Origin: Persicaria tinctoria
Lineage: Eukaryota; Streptophyta; Magnoliopsida; Caryophyllales; Polygonaceae
Length of the DNA: 64,000 nt
Assembly (NCBI GenBank): GCA_037127255.1
Contig: JBANSL010000004.1
Span: 89,033,627 to 89,097,626, forward strand
Direction of reading: 5' to 3'
The position numbers were made by a program, and so were the translations under genes. Shown one piece after another: positions 23,901 to 35,699 of this stretch (position 1 is the stretch's first letter; each line of letters starts with the position of its first letter). The notes under the pieces were generated by a model. The model saw nothing but the letters and a program-made list of their open reading frames with translations, searched no databases and was not told the origin of the DNA.

Positions 23901-24700
23901 TTGAGTTTAACGTATTTGTCTGGAATTACACAGGTCTTCTGCTGCTTTGGAAATTCTGTAGCCTCCACACGTTTCTTGCTGCAAGATGAATTCAACATAC
24001 AGACAACGCAGTGTGACAACTGCATTATTGTACTCCCCTTTCGCCCTCTCCTTTCTCAACCCATATCTCATAATCATGGTTTTCTTAATCATTTTGCTCT
24101 CTTCTGATGATAGGGTTTTATGTTCTGCCTGCAACAAGTGGCTTGCATATTTTCTATTGTTGCAATGATCGTTGGAAGTTCAGAAATCTCAGAGGCATCA
24201 CAGCTATTGAATTGTGTGGCCGATTATGTTTACTGCACGTAAGGCATTTTTTCCTGTACTGTTCGGCTCCTGCTGCTTCGCGTATTTTACACTGACTCTT
24301 TACTTCATTTTTTTTCTTGTAGGGTTTGTGCTTGTATGCAGGTGAGAACAACATTTTCTCATTCTTCACAGATCATTAAACTCCGCTGTGAAAACTAAAA
24401 TCCATTCTTTAATCTATACACATATATAACTGATAATAAGTTGTGCATTATTATCTGCAGACACAACACAAGGTGGAGATGGACAAAAGGGATGGCAAGT
24501 TCGGACCACAGCCGATGGCGGTGCCCCCAGTTCAGCAGATGTCTCGTATCGACCAGCAATACCCTCCCACAGTCGGATATCCGCCACCTCCACCACCAGG
24601 TTATGCCCAGGCCTACCCCCAACCGTACCCGGCTCAAGGCTATCCTGCTGCCGGCTCCTACCCTCCACCAGGGTACCCACCGGCTGGCTATGGCAAGTGA
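20921..24700 (+). CDS. PLAC8-like cysteine-rich membrane protein, eight exons
   Basis: Exons are 20921-21020, 21126-21147, 22706-22762, 22847-22928, 23934-24029, 24114-24238, 24323-24341 and 24461-24700, all GT-AG, joining in frame to 246 residues. The product starts MATQQNMLKMQERQNFRNVW and contains FCAPCASYLLRKRALYNDMS, YVCCAGYMPCSGRCGES, CPEFCLATEVFCCFGNSVAS and FNIQTTQCDNCIIGFMFCLQ. A hydrophobic segment VACIFSIVAMIVG is the probable membrane span. The C-terminal 50 residues are Pro/Gly/Tyr-rich (GYPPPPPPGYAQAYPQPY). I recognise the plant PLAC8 family type of Arabidopsis AT4G23470/AT5G51400 by memory (about 250 residues). Its molecular role is unclear; other PLAC8 relatives affect cell size and metal transport, which I would not transfer. 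Two exons are tiny (22 and 19 nt). The dead LINE ends 400 bp upstream, head to head. Confidence 0.93.
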
Positions 24701-25987
24701 GCTCTACTTGGTTCCAAAAACTTGCCTGAATTCTGAGATTGCTATTCATATTAAAGTGTGCAGATTGTATTGAGTGTTATTTGCTGTGATGACTTTTTTT
24801 ACTTTCATTTAGGAGGCTATCACTTCTGAATCTATCATATATATGCATATATTGTTGGAGTTTAACCTTCCAAGGACATCACAGCATGTTGCATGTTATG
24901 AAATTTACCCACCTTGTAATCCTTTCGCATTATATTTTCACTTGTTTGCATCTGTCACCATTTTATTGCCACGAATAATTACATTATTATCACCAACTAA
25001 TACAGAGTAACACAATATGAACTCTTTTTGGTTTAATCACTTGGTCTTTTTTTCTACTTGCTATTCAATTGTCTACTCATCCCCTCAATTTTTTTTTAAA
25101 TGAAAGTGATTCGATACCTAAGACAGGTCTACGGTATCGAAAAGTCGAAAATCGGTGAACGGGCATCTCATTACACAAGAAAGAAAAATAGCAAAAAGTT
25201 AAAGACATACAAAGGGAAGAAAATTAGCAAAAGGTTTTTAATTGAAGACATATAAAGGGTAATGAAAGAAAACCATAATCAATTAATCATCTAGATCAAA
25301 CTATCAAAGACAATAACATTAATGCAAAATATTACTACAGTATATTGTAAAGAGATAAATAAATGCCAAATATTCTAAAGAAGGATTTAATAAATACAAG
25401 GATACAAAATTTAGGAAACTCCAGAGTTCAAACAACCAGCCAAGTTTGTAAAAGGAAGTTTAATACTAGTGAGGACTGAGGAGTGATTGAAAAAGAAACA
25501 ACATCTACTATAATTTAATTATTACTATTTACTACTACAGTTCTCTGTATCTTCCAAAATTTTAATGGCTGAAATCATTGAACAACTAGTCTGTATAAAT
25601 TCTTTAAATTTTCAAAATTGAACAAAATTTGCAATTTTCCATCATCTTGCAGGAACTTCTCATAATTATAAATAATTTATACAGTAACACCAATTTATTG
25701 TAGCTCAAAATTAAATAATTCATAAATGTAAAATACAAGACCAAACCAACAACTGTAAATGTAAAATATTAAAAATAATCATCCAATGAAAAAAATGACA
25801 ATGGTACCAAATTAAACCCTATAATCCGGTGTGGACAAATTAGGTTTAAGGGAGGTAAAATAAATTACAGGAACACCTTCCAATTGTCCCTAATTTACAA
25901 CAAACCCCCCAAAATTTTTAAGAAAATAAAAAATATATTTTCTCTACTTATTTTTCTCTCTTTTTTTTTTTGTAAAAAAAATAATCC
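24701..25987. other. Intergenic between PLAC8-like and RING genes
   Basis: The first few hundred bases are probably the PLAC8-like 3' UTR. At about 25085-25170 a T run followed by GTGATTCGATACCTAAGACAG weakly resembles the 3' tail of family B retroposons. The rest is AT-rich, with no gene. Confidence 0.45.
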
Positions 25988-26494
25988 CTATAAGAAATTG
26001 GGAATGGGACAATATTCAGCGTAGAAATCAGTCCAGAATCTCTCGTTGAAAGCCTCTTGCATCTCCACCGGGACAAGTGGCGTCCTACAAAGAGGACACG
26101 TCATCTGATCGTGATCGATCCAACGGTCCAGACACCATCTGTGAAACATGTGCCTGCAATTCCTCAGCCGTCGGATCTCCTCCTCCGCTTCGAAGTCGTG
26201 CAGGCAAACGGCGCAGCACTCCGGCGCCTCCTCCTCCGGAGCCACGATTTCCGAGAATTTCGCCGCCGGGAGCATCTCCCGTATCAGCGACGCGGGTATG
26301 GGCTCAGATCGGGCCGGCCCTGGAGGAGAACCGGACCGGCGGTCGGCCCAGACGGCGTCCGGTTCGATTAGGCCGGAGAGACCCAGGAATCCGAGGAGGG
26401 TGGAGATCAGATTGTGGATCAAACCCAGGACGAAGAGTAAGCTAAGAACGGGCTTTGACAGAGCTATTCCCGGGTACCCGATCGGAAAGCCCAT
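25988..26494 (-). CDS. RING-H2 E3 ubiquitin ligase, BRH1/RHA1-like
   Basis: Intronless frame of 168 residues. The N terminus MGFPIGYPGIALSKPVLSLL and the following hydrophobic stretch (about 15-42) form a probable membrane anchor. IEPDAVW follows at 43-49. The RING-H2 finger has C94, C97, C113, H115, H118, C121, C133 and C136, all eight zinc ligands, with the E2-contacting WIDHDQ and CPLCR region. The tail MQEAFNERFWTDFYAEY matches the short plant BRH1/RHA1/XERICO-like group. Family knowledge: these transfer ubiquitin and often act in brassinosteroid, ABA or stress responses. The substrate cannot be inferred. The start is the first ATG after the leader; length fits the family (about 165-175). 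Promoter noted separately. Confidence 0.93.
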   Translation of the reverse strand: MGFPIGYPGIALSKPVLSLLFVLGLIHNLISTLLGFLGLSGLIEPDAVWADRRSGSPPGPARSEPIPASLIREMLPAAKFSEIVAPEEEAPECCAVCLHDFEAEEEIRRLRNCRHMFHRWCLDRWIDHDQMTCPLCRTPLVPVEMQEAFNERFWTDFYAEYCPIPNFL

Positions 26495-26592
26495 GCTTTG
26501 ATTGTTGGAGGATTTGAGTTAAATGGGAATTTGGGTTTTGATTTTTGGTTGAAGAGAGAGAGAAATGGAGGGGAGGGATGAAGTGGAGAGTT

Positions 26593-26605
26593 GTCATATA
26601 TATAG
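26593..26605 (-). promoter_or_regulatory. Likely TATA box of the RING-H2 gene
   Basis: CTATATATATGAC on the minus strand, about 100 bp before the ATG, followed by a CT-rich leader (CTCTCTCTTCAACC), as usual for plant core promoters. Confidence 0.55.
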
Positions 26606-26935
26606 AGAGAGAAGAGGAAATAACAATTAACAAGTGTGATTTTGAGGAATAAAATATAGTAGTTCTTTTTGTAGTAACGGTTAGTAATTAGTATGACTAT
26701 GGGATAAAAATAGTTATTTCGGAATGATTCGTCGAAAAGGACTTGCTAGTAGTATTAAAAGGTTACCGATTCAAACCCGGGTGATCGCTCTTTATTTACA
26801 AATTTAAAGTTTGGGATGAAAAGGGAAAAGATTTGAGATGGAAGAGATCTTCATTTTGTTACCCTTGCGCCATACGGGGTACATGGGAGAATTTTGTTGC
26901 CCGAAATGATTGCGCTGACATTTTGATATCACTTA

Positions 26936-27408
26936 CTATCTCCGTTCAAAATTATAAGTACTTTTAGGTGTTTGCACACTTATTAAGGAAACAAAAAAAA
27001 TGTTACTTTTAAACCCCTCATTAATTATCCATAACCAATACTCCCTCCGTCCAAAAATACATGGACTTTTACTATTCATGCACGCTTTTTTAGGAGTTAA
27101 AAACTATATAAAATATTAACTTTTTTTATTAATTTTTTTTTAATAATTACAAACTTATTATCAATAAGTTTGTAATTATTAACAAAAATTAATAAAAAAG
27201 TTAATATCTTATATAGTTTTTACCTCCTTAAAAAAGCGTGCGTGAATAGTAAAGGCAGTGCATTTTTGGACGGAGGTAGTAACATTTTAATAAAACAAGT
27301 CAAAAAGTTAATTTTCTCTTAACCAAATGTCTAGAAAACCTAAAAAGACTTATATTTCTAAATAAAATTTTAAACCTAAAAATACTTATATTTTTAAACG
27401 GAGGAAGT
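26936..27408. mobile_element. Stowaway-like MITE interrupted by a second MITE
   Basis: Outer ends are CTATCTCCGTTCAAAATTAT and TATTTTTAAACGGAGGAAGT. Halves are separated by the MITE at 27041-27279. The right terminus TTTTAAACGGAGGAAGT is repeated once more at 27421-27438. Confidence 0.6.
27041..27279. mobile_element. Stowaway MITE nested in another MITE
   Basis: CTCCCTCCGTCCAAAAATAC at the left and TTTTTGGACGGAGGTAG at the right, flanked by TA. Nearly the whole element is a hairpin (ACGCTTTTTTAGGAG against CTCCTTAAAAAAGCGT). Confidence 0.85.
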
Positions 27409-27698
27409 TTTTTTTGATAAGTTTTAAACGGAGGAAGTATTAACAAATCAAATTCCCAATTGGGCAATAGCTTTGTAATTTCAAGTGATTTATGATAATT
27501 TGCACGTTTTCCTCACTCTATTTCCAAGTTTATAGTTGACGCGTTTTTACTTGTCTATTGTGCAAAGCATGATTCGAAAAATATAGGCTTATTTATTTAT
27601 TTATGTCCTAAACTTATGTATTAGGTATTTTTTATTCGAAAAATACTTTTGATATACTGATTTACTTGTTTTTAAAATATATTAAAAATGTCACCTAA

Positions 27699-28032
27699 GG
27701 GCTCGTTTGGTTCAATATAGGAATTGAAATTCCCGGAAAGTTATTTCATGGGAATTGAATTCCCAGGAAGTCTAATTCACGGGAGTTGTGAAAATATGTT
27801 TGATTAACTTTTTAGTTTAGAGAATTAAATAGGGGAATTGAAAATTTTTAAATAGAAAATGGGATAATTGCAACTTACCTAAGGGGAGTAGGTAAGTTAA
27901 ATTCCTTTGAAATGGAAGAATTTAACTTCCTGGGTTTTTCTGCGGAAACAAATTCAACCAAACATATATATTTTAGCTACTTCCTGGGTTTTTGCACTTC
28001 CTGAGTTTTTCCATTGCCAACCAACCGAACCC
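27699..28032. mobile_element. PIF/Harbinger-like MITE (GGGCTCGTTTGG terminus)
   Basis: Left GGGCTCGTTTGGTTCA, right CCAACCAACCGAACCC. Flanked by TAA and TTA, close to a TWA target. Internal inverted phrases around 'cttcctgggttttt' occur twice. Same family as 60439 and 63318. Confidence 0.65.
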
Positions 28033-28146
28033 TTATTTACTTGTCAAAATAAAATTGGATATTTTTATTGTCTTTTCTATAAATATTATTCTAAATTATA
28101 ATTTTTAAAATATATTTTATGACGGAACTTAAAAAGAAAAGTGGGA

Positions 28147-29280
28147 TCCGCAACCTCCCACCGGTGCCTGCCTCCATAGCCTCCACTTGGCTGACCAGCC
28201 ATCTCCTCCACAGCCCGGCCTCGATCCCGCCTCCAAGCCTCACAACCATCTCGCCGATCATCTCCTCCGCTTTAGTACCGCCGCTGTTGTCACCCTTCGA
28301 TGGCTCTCTCACCGAGCTTGGGGTGCTTCCACCGCCATCTAGGCCCCACCTCCGCTGGTTCCCACCTCGGTCGCCGCCCTCCCGCGACTGCTGTTTCTAG
28401 CCCTTCGGTTTCCCCCAGTCGTCGGTTCAACTTCGCTCCGACGCTTCCCCAACAAGCTCTCGTCCTGCAACACTCAACCACCTAGGCCTCCGCGACCTCA
28501 GTCTTCCGCGCCTCCACTCTCGCCTCCCTCGGATCCGCCTTCCAGCCACCGTTGTTGTTCCTTCGACTCCGCCTTCGCGTGTGGGGTGTGGCTCTGCCAT
28601 CGACAGCTTCTTCGGCTCCCCTTAGCAGCCCTCGTTCAGGCTTTGTAATTACGCCTTTTTAGGGTTTCTCCTTTCCAGTCTGTTCTTCCTTTCCCGTGCT
28701 TTTGGATTGTTGTTTTCAATTTCTTACTTTTTGTCCCGTCTCAATCGCCTCTATTTAGACTACCTAGTAGTCGCTTACGATCTCGTTATCGTCCTTGAGG
28801 GTTTGAGACGGTGTGGGGTTTTTTATTGAGCAATGGTTTGGCTTGGGTTTTGTTTTGTGGCCTAGTGTGTTGTGCTGTTCTTGTTGTGATGCAGGCCTCA
28901 TGTGAACGGTGTTTGATTTGCTGTATCCTGAAGACGTCGTGGATTTGCGATCGATATCTGATGGCTCTTCAGAGTCCATAATCTGAGATGTCCGCTTGTG
29001 TCCCCATAGCTCTCTGTGTGCGTCCTCCGTTAGTTGATTGATTCGTTTGTCATGTTGCTTTTGTTTTACGGTGTAGGATAGCTAGCACTTTTATTTTTTT
29101 GCACTTTCATTTCTGTCATTTGTTTCATGTTATTTCATTTCTGTCATTTGCTTCAGTTATTTACTTTGGTTGTACTTGATGGTTAGTCCATCTACCGGCT
29201 TGTCCGGTCTCTCGGTTTCTCTAGGCTTGTCTAGAGAACCGAATTCTTATATTCTTCCAAAAAAAAAAAAAAAAAAAAAA
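28147..29280 (+). mobile_element. ORF-less poly(A) retroposon, family A
   Basis: GTGGGA, preceded by A's, occurs just before the element (28141-28146) and just after its poly(A) run (29281-29286), a likely target duplication. The first 500 bp are GC-rich (about 28147-28640), the rest T-rich, ending in GTTAGTCCATCTACCGGCTTG and CTCTAGGCTTGTCTAGAG plus about 22 A. Two short hairpins precede the tail. No conserved protein is encoded; frames of 60-93 codons in the head are low-complexity Pro/Ser. A diverged minus-strand copy lies at 45152-46236. Confidence 0.75.
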
Positions 29281-30304
29281 GTGGGAGAGTAACTGAAAAA
29301 TTCAATTTCACTTTACTATCGAGTTGCAAGATACATTGATCATATCAACATATGATTTCTTACCAAAAAAAAAAAAACACATCAACATATGAAAACTAAA
29401 TTGTGAAGTTATATACATATATAATTAATAGTCCTATATTAAGTTTTCAAAATAGACTATACACTTGTTTTTATTAATATTTTATTATTTGGAGATTATC
29501 TTATCTGAATGATTCAAATCTCGTGACACCAAATTAGATTTTTCTAAAGTTATATTGTTTCAAAGTAGAATTTGTCAAACTAGATAAAGATTATTTGATG
29601 GTATGCATAGTCATTACCCAACTAAGTTAGAGAGTAATAAATGTGACTTTATGATATGATAAGAGATTGGTGAAGGAAATTAAACATGAAATGATATCCA
29701 AATGTACACTAATAAACATCTTAATAATCAGTTTTTTTTTTTTAAATATAAGTTAGGTCAAGCATTTGGTTATTCGCCTAACTTAGTACTAAACTTGTGT
29801 GTATGAGTAAATTGAGTAATAGGTCATATTGTGAGAGATTCAAGCTTGTAACTTTCTAATGGAGTTGTTAAGAAAAAACATGGAGTAAGCTCTCTCTATT
29901 TTAATTTGTTAAAAAAACCCAGAGTTATTAGGATCGAGATTATTGAATCGGTGCTAAATCGCTAAAAATACCTATAGAATTTTATGATCCTACCAATAAA
30001 CTAATATAATATAGATATACCTATTAGTGTAAATTTCTTAGGGAAAACACAATAAATTATGATAAGAAATTTCTTAGTGAAAACATGATACATTATGATA
30101 AACTATTAGTGTAAATTTCTTAAAACTTGTATATGACATTTATATTTTCATAGTTCCTACGGAGTACTATTTTTTTTTTCTTCTCCATCATTTTTGGATT
30201 GTAAAATTATGATTTCAGCACTATTTAAGATTCTCCCTATAATTGTCTTTTTTTCTTCCATTTTTAAACCATAGCTTCTTTTTTTTTTGTTTGAATTAAA
30301 CCAT
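29281..30304. other. Intergenic, AT-rich, no gene seen
   Basis: Two short phrases (TATTAGTGTAAATTTCTTA and AGTGAAAACATGATA-like) are repeated around 30020-30125. No coding frame. Confidence 0.5.
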
Positions 30305-30517
30305 ACTTCCTCTATTTCATAATAAAAGTTATTTTATTTTCGGTACACATTTTAAGGAGGTAAAAACTATATTTTTAATAATTTCATACGTAGTGTTTAT
30401 TGTCAACAAGTATGAAATTATTAAAAAAAAAATTAAAAAATATTTTATAGGGTTTTTATTTCCTTAAAAATCGCGTATAAAATGTCAAACGACATTTAAT
30501 TTAAGACTGAGGGAGTA
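30305..30517. mobile_element. Stowaway-like MITE
   Basis: Ends CTTCCTCTATTTCATAATAA and TTAAGACTGAGGGAGTA form an imperfect hairpin with internal TTTTAAGGAGGTAAAAACTA and its complement. Confidence 0.6.
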
Positions 30518-30937
30518 TATGGGTTCTGAGATGTTAACTAATGTACTGAATCATATAACTTCTTATCGTATGGGACATTTATCACATTATACAAGAGGGT
30601 CTTTTTTTTTTTTTTGCGTACTAACTAACGTAAGGTGTGACAAGTTGCCTTCCCATTAAATATCAAACCGTACAATAATTAATTGTTCACATGATAGCAG
30701 TTTTACCATTTATGTGTGTAACCTTATCATCATCATCATCTCTAAGAGGCCAAAATATACTTGTCTTATTGGATCTCTATCTCATACCATTTAACATATT
30801 TCGTTACCCTAACTTATAAGGCAACCAATTCTAACAAGTATTTGCATACTTTAATCATGTTTGGTGCATAGAAATGTCCACCCTACCAAAGATAAAGAAT
30901 GGTCAGGTTTGGGTCTTAAAAGTTCGGATTGAGTTAG

Positions 30938-31243
30938 AGTCATGCTATGTTTGATAAAAGGATAGTTAAAAATGATTGGGTAGCTGAAGCTGATCAATTA
31001 TTTGTGTTGAATATAAGTTAATAAATTAGTATGGTGTTTGAGAAACCCAGTTGTTATGATAGCTGATAAAAAAAACTTGTAAATAAAAAACCCACGAGCT
31101 CCGAAAAGCTTGGGTGAACAGCGGATTAAAAACTATGATTCTAAAAGTTAATTTAAATTAAAATCTTATATTTATTTCATTTAAAACTATATAATATAAA
31201 AACCATAAACTCCAAAAAGCTACCTCTTGTACCAAACAGAGCC
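30938..31243. mobile_element. Possible MITE with TGTTTGGTA-type termini
   Basis: Left GCTATGTTTGATAAAAGG and right CTTGTACCAAACAGAGCC are imperfect inverses, with TCAT on both sides. Weak evidence. Confidence 0.3.
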
Positions 31244-32121
31244 TCATATTCAAGTTTAGGTCACTCATTCTTTGATCAAAACATAAGTCGGTCAGTTATT
31301 GAAGAGTGCATCACCAATTCACCATCAAAGTAGGTGGAAAGAGAGCAGCTCCTTACCTCCTTGCTCACTCCAATCATATTCCTTTGAAAAGGGCACCAAA
31401 CATTACATTACAAGTGCATTGACAGAGTGTGGAAAACAACATTTGATTCAATCAATTGGACTTTAAGCACAATATCCCTATGGCTTGATTGATGGGTAAT
31501 GTACTGATGTGTCCACACACATTTTTTTCTCCTTTTTTATTGGGGGCTTTGAGTTTGATCTTCTTCATCCTTTTGACACTTGGGTGCTTGTCCTTCTGTG
31601 AATGCATTCAAAATTGGCCCCTCCATCATCCAAGATTCCAAGTGAAAAAAGGTCATAAATAAGGTTAAATACATCAATTCTATTATCCTTACTATGGGCC
31701 TAGGCCCAATATCTTAGCCCGGCCCACTAATCCTACAATTGAGAGTTCAAGTGCTCCAGGCTCCAGCCCATATTTTGTTCATGATCAAATGTGCAATGTG
31801 CATTTGTATAAATAACCAAAACTAGGAGATCCTCAATCAGTTGGAATTCCAGCATTCATAATCTTAAGCTATTTTTGTACAATGAAAGTTTCGGACTAGC
31901 AAGTATCAAGAGCAAATAGTGATGACTCGTACACACATGAGGATGAGCAATTCCCCTTTGTCCTTCGGCTTTTTCGGAGGACCACTCAGGGTTTCAGCAC
32001 ACTTTTTCTCCCTGATCCTGCTGTCGGGGTGCGGAATCTTGCACACTGAGAGCACACACATGACATGGATGCCGAGAGCAAAGCAAGGAAAGATGGTTGT
32101 GCTCCGACACATGTTGTTGGA
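31244..32121. other. Downstream region of the glycosyltransferase gene
   Basis: Probably includes the minus-strand 3' UTR of the DUF604 gene (from 32121 down to about 31850). No other gene seen. Confidence 0.4.
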
Positions 32122-35100
32122 CTATACTTCAGTAACCTCACCTTCCTTGCATTCACCGACATCTATCTCCATTCTTTCTGGGTTCTGTGTACTCAACACC
32201 CTGCAACAATTCCTCCTAGGCGGCTGCTCAGAGTGGGGGGAAAGGAGACAACAGAACCAGACAACATCAGTATCCATATGCTGTATGAAAACTTTAGTTT
32301 CTATACAAGCTAAGATTTTTTTTAAAACCTTTCATTTCTAGTAAAAACACTCACACGCTATATATGTATTAATGAGAAGATATAAGCACTTACCCTATTC
32401 CACATATGCGGATCAGGCGTCTTATAAACCATTACTGTTTGGAGGGTGGAGGGGTCTTCAGTCTTCCATTTGCACATTGGCTGGGGCAGTGGGTACTTCG
32501 TGTACTCACTCACAGTCTTGTTCTTCCCAGAATATATCTTCGTGTCCTCCAAGTAGAAAATGAAGGGCTTCTGGCATGGGTTTCTTGCAACAGGACGGGT
32601 GTTGAACGCATAGGCTTTGTAATCAGCCCGCCTGTACCAATTCAAGAAGGTCCTAGCTGGCATCTCCATTTCCCGGGGTGACACGATCCCCCTAATGACC
32701 TGCACACCGTACCCCCATGCAACAGAGACAGTCCACATCCTTTCCCGGTCATAGCAGATGGATTGTTGCATTAGCCCAGCAGAGTCGATTTCCATGGGGC
32801 GTCGGAGCCGTTGGAGGGCCTCCACCCGGGTTACATTGGGAAAGATTGGCTCAACCACGTCAAGGTGGTGAAGGGAGACGAGAGGAGTCACGGGATGGGC
32901 AGTAAGCAGTCCAAATAGGCTCCCATATACATCATACTGTTTTTTAGCCATCACCAACCAAAAAATAAAGATAACTGTTAGGAGCAAGTAAATGAGCACT
33001 CTCTAAGAAATAAATTTACCAGAAAGAGGCCAAGAGATTAACCTATTTGGGATAATGATGTAAACATTAGTATTTGACTACTCAAGGCCAAACTGGATAA
33101 ATACATAATCTACATTTCTGTTTAGTATATGGTACTCACGAATGCCGAAATACAAGTAATCAGGGACCTAGCTTAATCTCACCCTAGCTTTGATGGAAAA
33201 ACCCCGAGAAATGAATGTCTGAGGTTGCAGATAATGAGCCACAAGTAGACTATAAAATGTACAAGTGATTTTATTTTGGATTGAACGGGAAGATGTTGGA
33301 CAACATTTGCAAATTTTACTATGGCTACCATTGCATTTGCTATAAATTGCCACCAAATAAGGTAAAAAAGAAGCATTGAATCTTGTTTCAAGCAGTTCAA
33401 TTCGCACAGTTTTACACAACATGAACAACATATTCCACAAAACAGTTTTTCAAGTTTCAACAAATCACATGAGTTAAGCAAAACCTGCACAAACAGGAGG
33501 TAAATGACTCAAACCTGCACAAACAGTTCAATCCAAAGATGTACTTTTCACCCTCTTCTCTCCCAACAAGAAAGGCAAGCTTCTCCATGACTGTACCACA
33601 CTAACTATACAAGTTGTTTAACCTTCAGACAAACTTCTTTTATATCAATGGCTGGCGAGGGAAAGAGAAAACTCTGATTGAAGATGAAAAAAATACGTAG
33701 TATCCCCTATTTGAAGTTTCCCACATCCTAGGATGCAGATTCCAGTTGGTCAAAACCTTTTAATACAAGTCACATGGGACCCTACCTAAATCTCAGAACA
33801 TAATAAACTAGTTTTGCACTCAGAAAACAACAAAGCCAGGACAAGTCAGATTCTTATACATAAACAATACTACAAATCTGCAAAATATACTTTGTAGTGT
33901 TCTGTTCAAAAAAATGCACACATGTAGCATCAATAACACTCACAAAATCCAACTGACTAAAAACCAGAAAAATTAACAACTCATATCAAATATGATGCTC
34001 TAATTGCACAGTGGAAATTGGTAGCTAGTTGTGGAAAGTGATGAATTCAATCAATTCAAGTATCCAATTAAACCATCAATCCAGCATGCTGCATTCTAAA
34101 TCAAGATGAAGTGCCATTAACAAGAAAAACCAAGCTTGGAACCAAGATTGAAATGCAATTCAAACAATGCACAAAGACAGTGTTTGGTGAACCCAGATCC
34201 TCTGTACCTTGGAACTTAATTCAGACTATTTTAATACAAAAATACACCTAACAAATCCGACCAGGATCAGTTTCCAAACAATGCATCATCCCTAATTGCA
34301 TCTGCATGTGCTTTGCTACCAAACTTCACATTTAAGCATCAACAAGTTCATTACTTCAAGACCATCTCCCACATGCAAAACACACATCACAAAGCAAAAA
34401 ACCAAACCAAATCCAACAAAACCAAAAAGGCACCAAACAGATTCAAGAAGATCACCTGGTGGAAACCAAGCTCCTTGGTGAGAGGCACGCCGAGCTCCGC
34501 CATACAAGCTTGCACCCGATCATCGGACCCGTACAAGCCGGGGTACCTCTGAATACACCTATCCTGCATCTTCTCAAGCGCCACCGCCAGCGGATAGCTA
34601 ATAGCGAACCCTCCCCCGCCATAAGCCATGTCATAGGAGAAGTAGATATTCTGCAAATGGCTCTCGGACGAGCTCCCGATGTAGTAGTACTGGTTGTGGT
34701 CGTACTTGGCTAAAACCCTAACAAGATTCTCCGTGACGAAAACGGTGTCGTCATCGCCTAGGACGAACCACCACACGTCCTTCATCCCCAAACGCAGCGT
34801 CTCAGACACAATCCGCGAGATCCGGATGGCGGAGCGGTGGCCCTTGGGGTGGCGGTAGGCGAAGCGGGAGGTATCGCCGGAGATCCGCAGCGGCGGCAGG
34901 AGAGCAGCGTCTCCGCGGTTGGAGCGAACACTTTTATCAAGCCAGACCACGCCTCTCATGCCAGACTCCGGCTTGTACCAGATCTTGAGGTATTCCTTCC
35001 GCTTCGACCAGAGCTTCGAGGACGCGGCAATGCCGAACACCACGTGCGAGATATTCGTCGGCGGAGGCGATTCCTTAACCTGAGGGGCCTCCGGGAGGTC

Positions 35101-35385
35101 CAAATCGGACACGGCAGCGGCGGATTGAGACGATCCGGCGGAGACGGTGGCGAATCGGGAGGAGTGAATCAGGAAGTCGGGAACGGGGGAGCAATCAGGG
35201 GAGTGAGGGAGGAAGCGGAGAGTGTAGATGAAGTAAGAGACGGCAACAAAGAGAACGAGGGACAAGAAGAGCTTGGAGGAGGCGGGGCGGGGGTGAGGGT
35301 GAGTATGAACAGAGGGAGGAGTAGAGGGGCACCGCACTTGATCCCACCCCGCCACCTTCTCCGAGCTCTTCAGCGACGCTTTCAT
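32122..35385 (-). CDS. DUF604 / fringe-like glycosyltransferase, three exons
   Basis: Exons are 35385-34456, 32936-32394 and 32223-32122, phase 0 throughout, giving 524 residues. A short cytoplasmic tail and one membrane span (about 38-58, KLFLSLVLFVAVSYFIYTLR) indicate a Golgi type II protein. Exon 1 carries the beta-1,3-galactosyltransferase-like/fringe core: HVVFGIAASSKLWSKRKEYL, VVWLDK, and DVWWFVLGDDDTVFV with the metal-binding DDD at 211-213, then YDMAYGGGGFAISYPLA. Exon 2 starts YDVYGSLFGLLTAHPVTPLV and carries DUF604 (HHLDVVEPIFPN, SAGLMQQSICYD, EMEMPARTFLNWYRRADY). Exon 3 encodes PPRRNCCRVLSTQNPERMEI...DVGECKEGEV, the conserved family C terminus. Donor and acceptor substrates are unknown. 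The exon 3 acceptor has two adjacent AGs (start 32226 or 32223), adding or removing one Gln. Intron 1 (1.5 kb) holds nothing I recognise. Confidence 0.93.
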
Positions 35386-35436
35386 GGCGGCGTCGGCGGT
35401 GGTGGCCGGCGATGTAAACTCACTTTCCTTATACCT

Positions 35437-35450
35437 CTATATAAAATCTT
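35437..35450 (-). promoter_or_regulatory. Possible TATA box of the DUF604 gene
   Basis: TTTTATATAGAGG on the minus strand about 55 bp before the ATG. The short distance leaves a leader of only about 20-25 nt, so an upstream start near the GA/CT-rich tract (35640-35700) is an alternative. Confidence 0.3.
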
Positions 35451-35699
35451 CGCACTAAAATATCAAAATTTTCGCTTCCTCCCCAAATCTTATCGGAAAA
35501 CTCCGAAACAGGAAACAAAATCTTGTCAGAAAACAATCAAATCGAAGCCCGGAGGGAGGATAGAAATAGATAGCAACGGGTGGGATCGTGACTGGGAATC
35601 CAACAAACAGATTACAGATCTGGACGGAGGCGTTCAAGTGTGAGATTGAGAGAGAGGGGGGGAAAAGGAGGGGTTGGGGATGATGCAGAGGGAGGATGA

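Noticed and set aside
24395..24773. Other frames over the last PLAC8-like exon
   Set aside because: Shadows of the Pro/Tyr-rich C-terminal exon.
26057..26501. Plus-strand frames opposite the RING-H2 gene
   Set aside because: Shadow frames of a conserved, motif-complete minus-strand gene.
31919..32341. 140-codon plus-strand open frame
   Set aside because: It lies antisense over the last exon and 3' region of the DUF604 gene and has no family signature.
34837..35643. 268-codon plus-strand open frame
   Set aside because: It is antisense to the GC-rich first exon of the DUF604 gene. Gly/Arg-rich composition is that of a shadow frame.
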